Assembly: GCA_913064725.1 (NCBI GenBank)
Contig: CAJYAI010000018.1
Location: forward strand, 1-47,493
Direction: 5' to 3'
DNA: 47,493 nt
Source of the DNA: an uncultured Alteromonadaceae bacterium
GTDB lineage: Bacteria; Pseudomonadota; Gammaproteobacteria; Pseudomonadales; Halieaceae
Part shown: piece after piece, positions 44,174-47,493 of the stretch
Position numbering within the stretch: position 1 is the stretch's first letter
Layout of the letters: the number at the start of each line of letters is the position of its first letter
Notes under the pieces: generated by a model
What the model saw: only the letters and a program-made list of their open reading frames with translations
What the model was told of the DNA's origin: nothing
Databases searched by the model: none
Program-made: the position numbers and the translations under genes

Positions 44174-45156
44174 ATTCAACAGTCAAACCCGTGCGTTCAG
44201 CGATCGAATCGGCACAGCGCACTATCGCCATTGAACTTCAGGCCGTCGCCGCACTCCAGCAGCGAATAGACGATCAATTTGCTAAGGCTGTCGCGCTGCT
44301 CGCAGCGGTCGAGGGGCGCGTTATTGTCAGTGGCATGGGAAAGAGCGGCCATATCGGTAGTAAAATAGCGGCAACGCTTGCCAGTACTGGCACGCCTGCG
44401 CAGTTTGTACATCCTGCGGAAGCCTGCCATGGTGACATGGGTATGATCACGCGATCTGATGCGGCATTGCTGATGAGTAATAGCGGTACCACAAGCGAAA
44501 TTACGGCGCTGCTCCCTCTCTTGAAGCGTCTGGGCATTCCGATCGTCGCCATGACAGGTAGCGACGAGTCAACCTTGGCACGTGCCGCTGATGTTCATTT
44601 AAATATTGGTGTAGAGGAGGAAGCGTGCCCCCTTGATCTTGCACCGACCGCCAGTACCACGGCCAATCTCGTGATGGGCGATGCGCTCGCTATAGCACTC
44701 CTAGAGCAAGGTGGTTTCACCGCGGAGGATTTTGCTTTTACACACCCCGGTGGCGCACTGGGGCGGCGCTTGCTCACCCGTGTTGCCGATGTACTCGTCG
44801 AGGGTGATAACGTTCCCAAGATAACCAAAGATACCTCTTTGGCAGATGCACTAATGGAGATTTCCGCCAAAGGCTTGGGCATGTCGACAGTCGTCGATGA
44901 CGATGATCACCTACTTGGAATTTTCACAGATGGAGACCTGCGGCGAGCACTCGAGCAGCGGCATGATCTCAATTCAACACAGGTTGGCACTGTGATGTCG
45001 ACTGGTGCTAAAACCATCAATACTGACGCCTTGGCCGCTGAAGCTGTGACACGAATGGAAAATGAGCGCATCAGCGCACTGGTCGTACTCGACTCGAAAC
45101 AGTGTGTTATCGGTGTCGTTCAGCTTTTAGCCTTGCTCAGAGCAGGCATCGTATGA
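44167..45156 (+). CDS. kdsD: D-arabinose-5-phosphate isomerase KdsD
   Basis: Converts ribulose-5-phosphate to arabinose-5-phosphate, the first step of Kdo synthesis for lipopolysaccharide. An N-terminal SIS domain has VIVSGMGKSGHIGSKIA, HPAEACHGDMGMI, and LLMSNSGTTSEI; two CBS domains fill the C-terminal third (from about residue 205, with GIFTDGDLRRAL). Length 329, full. The ATG overlaps the yrbG stop by seven bases, and its end overlaps kdsC by four bases (ATGA). Confidence 0.96.
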   Translation: MVNSTVKPVRSAIESAQRTIAIELQAVAALQQRIDDQFAKAVALLAAVEGRVIVSGMGKSGHIGSKIAATLASTGTPAQFVHPAEACHGDMGMITRSDAALLMSNSGTTSEITALLPLLKRLGIPIVAMTGSDESTLARAADVHLNIGVEEEACPLDLAPTASTTANLVMGDALAIALLEQGGFTAEDFAFTHPGGALGRRLLTRVADVLVEGDNVPKITKDTSLADALMEISAKGLGMSTVVDDDDHLLGIFTDGDLRRALEQRHDLNSTQVGTVMSTGAKTINTDALAAEAVTRMENERISALVVLDSKQCVIGVVQLLALLRAGIV

Positions 45157-45695
45157 GCCAAGACCCTCCTATTCAGATCGTGGTGTTTGATGTCGATGGT
45201 GTCATGACAGATGGCAGAGTTACCTACACCAGCGACGGGCAAGAGCTTAAGTCTTTCTGCATCAAGGACGGTGTTGGCATCAAACGCTTGCATGATTCAG
45301 GCGTCAGAACTGCCATCATCACGGGGCGTATTTCACCAATGGTCGAGCGTCGCGCGCAGGAGCTGGGAATAAGTCATGTGATACAGGGACGTGAAGATAA
45401 GTTATCTGCCCTCAACGAATTACTGGAGGCAGTAGATGTATCAGTCGACTGCGTTGCCTACATGGGAGACGATCTGCCCGATCTTACAGCAATAAAGGCC
45501 GCCAAAATTGGAGCCTGCCCATCAGATGCATCATCTGCCGTGATGGATCAAGCTGACTGGATAGCAAGCGTAGCGGGAGGTCAGGGCTGTGTTCGCGAAT
45601 TTTGTGACTTTCTGTTGAATAGTGCTCTTGTGGCTAGTGCACCTGTGGCCAGTGCACCTGTGGATAGCGCACCTGTGGATAGTGCTACGCCATGA
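45153..45695 (+). CDS. kdsC: 3-deoxy-D-manno-octulosonate 8-phosphate phosphatase KdsC
   Basis: HAD-superfamily phosphatase that releases Kdo from Kdo-8-phosphate. The nucleophile motif is FDVDGVMTDG (D13, D15), followed by FCIKDGVGIKRL, the TGR loop (AIITGRISPMVERRA) and GDDLPDL. I chose ATG 45153 (180 aa), overlapping the kdsD stop by four bases. The last 25 or so residues are not family sequence: they are a SAPVx pentapeptide repeat written by 15-base DNA units, where E. coli has a helical tail. The catalytic core looks intact. Confidence 0.94.
   Translation: MSQDPPIQIVVFDVDGVMTDGRVTYTSDGQELKSFCIKDGVGIKRLHDSGVRTAIITGRISPMVERRAQELGISHVIQGREDKLSALNELLEAVDVSVDCVAYMGDDLPDLTAIKAAKIGACPSDASSAVMDQADWIASVAGGQGCVREFCDFLLNSALVASAPVASAPVDSAPVDSATP
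45621..45692 (+). repeat. 15-bp coding tandem repeat at the end of kdsC
   Basis: Four 15-base units (45621-45635, 45636-45650, 45651-45665, 45666-45680) and a partial fifth (45681-45692) encode SALVA, SAPVA, SAPVD, SAPVD and SATP. The units share AGTGCACCTGTGG with few changes. Because the unit is a multiple of three, copy number can vary without a frame change. Confidence 0.9.
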
Positions 45696-46228
45696 AGTGG
45701 AGTCTGAGTCTTGCGTTATTGGGAGTGACAATTCTCCTTCTCATCTTCACACGAGTTGATAGGGAAACACAGGTGACTGCGGCGCCCCGGGATCTCATTG
45801 CAGTCGAGATCGAACAATTAGTCATGACGCGTTACGACAGCGCCGGTCGCGAGTTGGAGAGGAGTATGGCGGAGCGAGCAGTTCGTCTCGACGGTGATTC
45901 GGCATCGCAGTTGAGCGATCTGACAGTGAGACGCAGGGACCTAAATGATCAGGAGTGGACGTTAGAATCCCCAGCGGGAGTATCAGAGCCCTCAGCGGAT
46001 ACGCTGACACTGATAGGTGGTGTTGTAATCTCAGCGGGAGACAGCGCCACACTTAGAACGGACCAAGTTTTAATCGATATCGCCACCCGGACGGCGACGT
46101 CAACCGACAAAATACGATTGACAGGAGCGCATAGCGATACAACCTCCTCAGGCTTGATTATTGACTTTGATCTTGGCACAGCGACGCTTTTGGACCGTGT
46201 GACCTCGACCTACAATCAGGATAAATAG
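45692..46228 (+). CDS. lptC: Lipopolysaccharide export protein LptC
   Basis: Bitopic inner-membrane protein that passes LPS from LptB2FG to LptA. One N-terminal span (LSLALLGVTILLLIFT) precedes a periplasmic beta-jellyroll domain of about 150 residues. Sequence conservation in LptC is low; the call rests on topology, the EWTLESPAG and LTGAHSDTTSSGLIID-type strands, size (178 aa) and its place between kdsC and lptA. The ATG overlaps the kdsC stop by four bases. Confidence 0.9.
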   Translation: MKWSLSLALLGVTILLLIFTRVDRETQVTAAPRDLIAVEIEQLVMTRYDSAGRELERSMAERAVRLDGDSASQLSDLTVRRRDLNDQEWTLESPAGVSEPSADTLTLIGGVVISAGDSATLRTDQVLIDIATRTATSTDKIRLTGAHSDTTSSGLIIDFDLGTATLLDRVTSTYNQDK

Positions 46229-46233
46229 CTACC

Positions 46234-46752
46234 ATGACCCTTCGTTTCAACCTCAGCAAACAGGCTATTTTGTGTACCGCTCTTTTTGCACTGCAGCCTG
46301 TTTGGAGCGCTGATACCGAGCAGCCCATTGAAATCTCTGCGGATGCTGCGATCCGCGAGGAACCGTCGGGAAAGACAACCTACAGCGGAGACGTCGTGCT
46401 CACACAAGGTGGTCTCCGCATTAATGCGGATAGCTTGATATTTGACATTGATAGCTCGGGCGCCTCGGTAATTACGGCAACAGGCACTCCCGCCACATTG
46501 ACGCAACAGGCCACAGATAAGTCAGCATCGGTTGATGCGAGTGCCAGTAACATCGAGTATCAGGAATCAGCCGAGCGGATCCGACTCACCGGCAACGCAA
46601 AAATTTTGCAGGCCGGCGCAGTCATTGAGGGCAATACCATTGACTACGAGGTCGGCACTCAGAGAGTTATGGCAGCAGGCTCCTTAGAAGACGATACATC
46701 GCAGCGAGTCAAAGTGACACTGCCACCCAGCACACTACGCGATGACCAATGA
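46234..46752 (+). CDS. lptA: Lipopolysaccharide transport periplasmic protein LptA
   Basis: Periplasmic beta-jellyroll protein that forms the LPS bridge between LptC and LptD. The signal peptide ([17 protein letters not shown]) ends near residue 26. The OstA-like domain contains [28 protein letters not shown] and the repeated strand ending IRLTGNAKI. Length 172. It begins five bases after lptC and overlaps lptB by 11 bases. Confidence 0.94.
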   Translation: MTLRFNLSKQAILCTALFALQPVWSADTEQPIEISADAAIREEPSGKTTYSGDVVLTQGGLRINADSLIFDIDSSGASVITATGTPATLTQQATDKSASVDASASNIEYQESAERIRLTGNAKILQAGAVIEGNTIDYEVGTQRVMAAGSLEDDTSQRVKVTLPPSTLRDDQ

Positions 46753-47482
46753 CATGACTGAGGTTCTGTCAGCAAATGGCTTGGTAAAAGCGTACAAAGG
46801 CCGACGAGTTGTCGACGGCATGTCCATGTCGGTCAATGCTGGGGAGATTGTCGGCTTACTGGGCCCCAATGGCGCGGGGAAAACGACGTGCTTCTATCTA
46901 ATGGTCGGGCTGGTCAAGAGTGATGCAGGCGCCATTCACCTTGCAGGCAACGATGTCACCCACCTCCCCATTCATTTGCGGGCCCGGCGTGGGCTGGGAT
47001 ACCTCCCCCAAGAAGCCTCTGTTTTTCGACGAATGACCGTCGAGGACAACATCCTAGCGATATTGGAATCGCGATCTGATCTATCTCCGAGTGAGCAACA
47101 GGCTCAGTGCGATGCACTACTGCATGAGTTCCACATAACGCACATCAGAGACGCGCTGGGACAAAGCCTCTCTGGCGGTGAGCGTCGGCGGGTAGAGATA
47201 GCGCGTGCTTTGGCGACAGAACCTCAAGTAATCTTACTCGACGAGCCATTTGCAGGTGTAGATCCTATCTCCATTTCGGACATCAAAGCCGTCATCAAGC
47301 ATCTTAAAGAGCGTGGCTTAGGCGTGCTTATCACTGACCATAACGTACGAGAAACACTGGATATTTGCGAACGTGCCTACATTGTCTCTGATGGTAAAGT
47401 CATTGCAGACGGTGACGCAGTCAGTATTCTGCAAAACGAGACCGTGAGGCAGGTGTACCTTGGACAGGATTTTCGTCTCTAG
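46742..47482 (+). CDS. lptB: Lipopolysaccharide export ATPase LptB
   Basis: Cytoplasmic ABC ATPase that drives LptFG to extract LPS from the inner membrane. Walker [13 protein letters not shown]-loop [13 protein letters not shown], signature [16 protein letters not shown], Walker [14 protein letters not shown] and the switch His in ITDHNVRET are complete. Length 246. The ATG at 46742 overlaps lptA by 11 bases; an ATG at 46754 just after the lptA stop is an alternative. In Pseudomonas rpoN follows, but the window ends 11 bases later. Confidence 0.97.
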   Translation: MTNDMTEVLSANGLVKAYKGRRVVDGMSMSVNAGEIVGLLGPNGAGKTTCFYLMVGLVKSDAGAIHLAGNDVTHLPIHLRARRGLGYLPQEASVFRRMTVEDNILAILESRSDLSPSEQQAQCDALLHEFHITHIRDALGQSLSGGERRRVEIARALATEPQVILLDEPFAGVDPISISDIKAVIKHLKERGLGVLITDHNVRETLDICERAYIVSDGKVIADGDAVSILQNETVRQVYLGQDFRL

Positions 47483-47493
47483 AGCCTAGCCAA

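Noticed and set aside
1-47493. Mobile elements, prophage, defence systems, tRNA or rRNA genes
   Set aside because: I looked for integrases, transposases, terminal repeats, direct-repeat arrays and tRNA-like cloverleafs and saw none; the gene content is core housekeeping throughout.

Overview
The window is a stretch of core chromosome from a free-living Gram-negative gammaproteobacterium. Gene order follows the Pseudomonas-type arrangement almost throughout: pilBCD-coaE, then mutT-argJ-secA, lpxC and the division/cell-wall (dcw) cluster to mraZ, then rnpB, rsmI, lpoA-yraN-SIS protein, sspAB, petABC, rpsI-rplM, zapE, zapG, degS, hisDG, murA, ibaG, mlaC, and finally the kds/lpt genes. Moderate GC content, a cytochrome bc1 complex and this synteny suggest a marine, Pseudomonas-related lineage such as Halieaceae (OM60/NOR5) or its relatives. 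That placement is inference, because no rRNA is present.

Layout. Bases 1-2922 (+) carry the end of pilB, then pilC, pilD and coaE. Bases 2972-25924 (-) are one long, tightly packed run. Read in transcription order it is mraZ, rsmH, ftsL, ftsI, murE, murF, mraY, murD, ftsW, murG, murC, ddlB, ftsQ, ftsA, ftsZ, lpxC, an M23 peptidase, secA, argJ and mutT. Most junctions overlap by 1 to 11 bases, so translational coupling is probable. A promoter and MraZ-type operator repeats precede mraZ. Bases 26225-27467 (-) hold the RNase P RNA with its terminator, preceded by rsmI. Bases 27568-30305 (+) hold lpoA, yraN and a diverged SIS-domain gene. Bases 30312-36273 (-) hold zapE, rplM-rpsI, the bc1 operon with its terminator, and sspA-sspB. 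zapG (+) is followed by the Nif3-like gene (-) and degS (+). Bases 38896-43047 (-) carry mlaC, ibaG, murA, hisG and hisD. Bases 43199-47482 (+) carry yrbG, kdsD, kdsC, lptC, lptA and lptB.

How the genes work together. The dcw genes make lipid II and assemble the divisome. lpxC, kdsD, kdsC and lptCAB make and export lipopolysaccharide. secA exports envelope proteins, lpoA activates a penicillin-binding protein, and degS senses outer-membrane stress. mlaC keeps lipid asymmetry.

I found no prophage, transposon, CRISPR array, defence island or biosynthetic cluster, and no clearly new multi-gene system. The points most worth a second look are: a telomere-like G-rich hexamer array between coaE and mutT; cytochrome b and c1 fused in one reading frame; a yraN frame with no ordinary start codon; an SSQ triad in place of SxN in FtsI; and an mlaC gene without mlaFEDB, next to a strong dyad.
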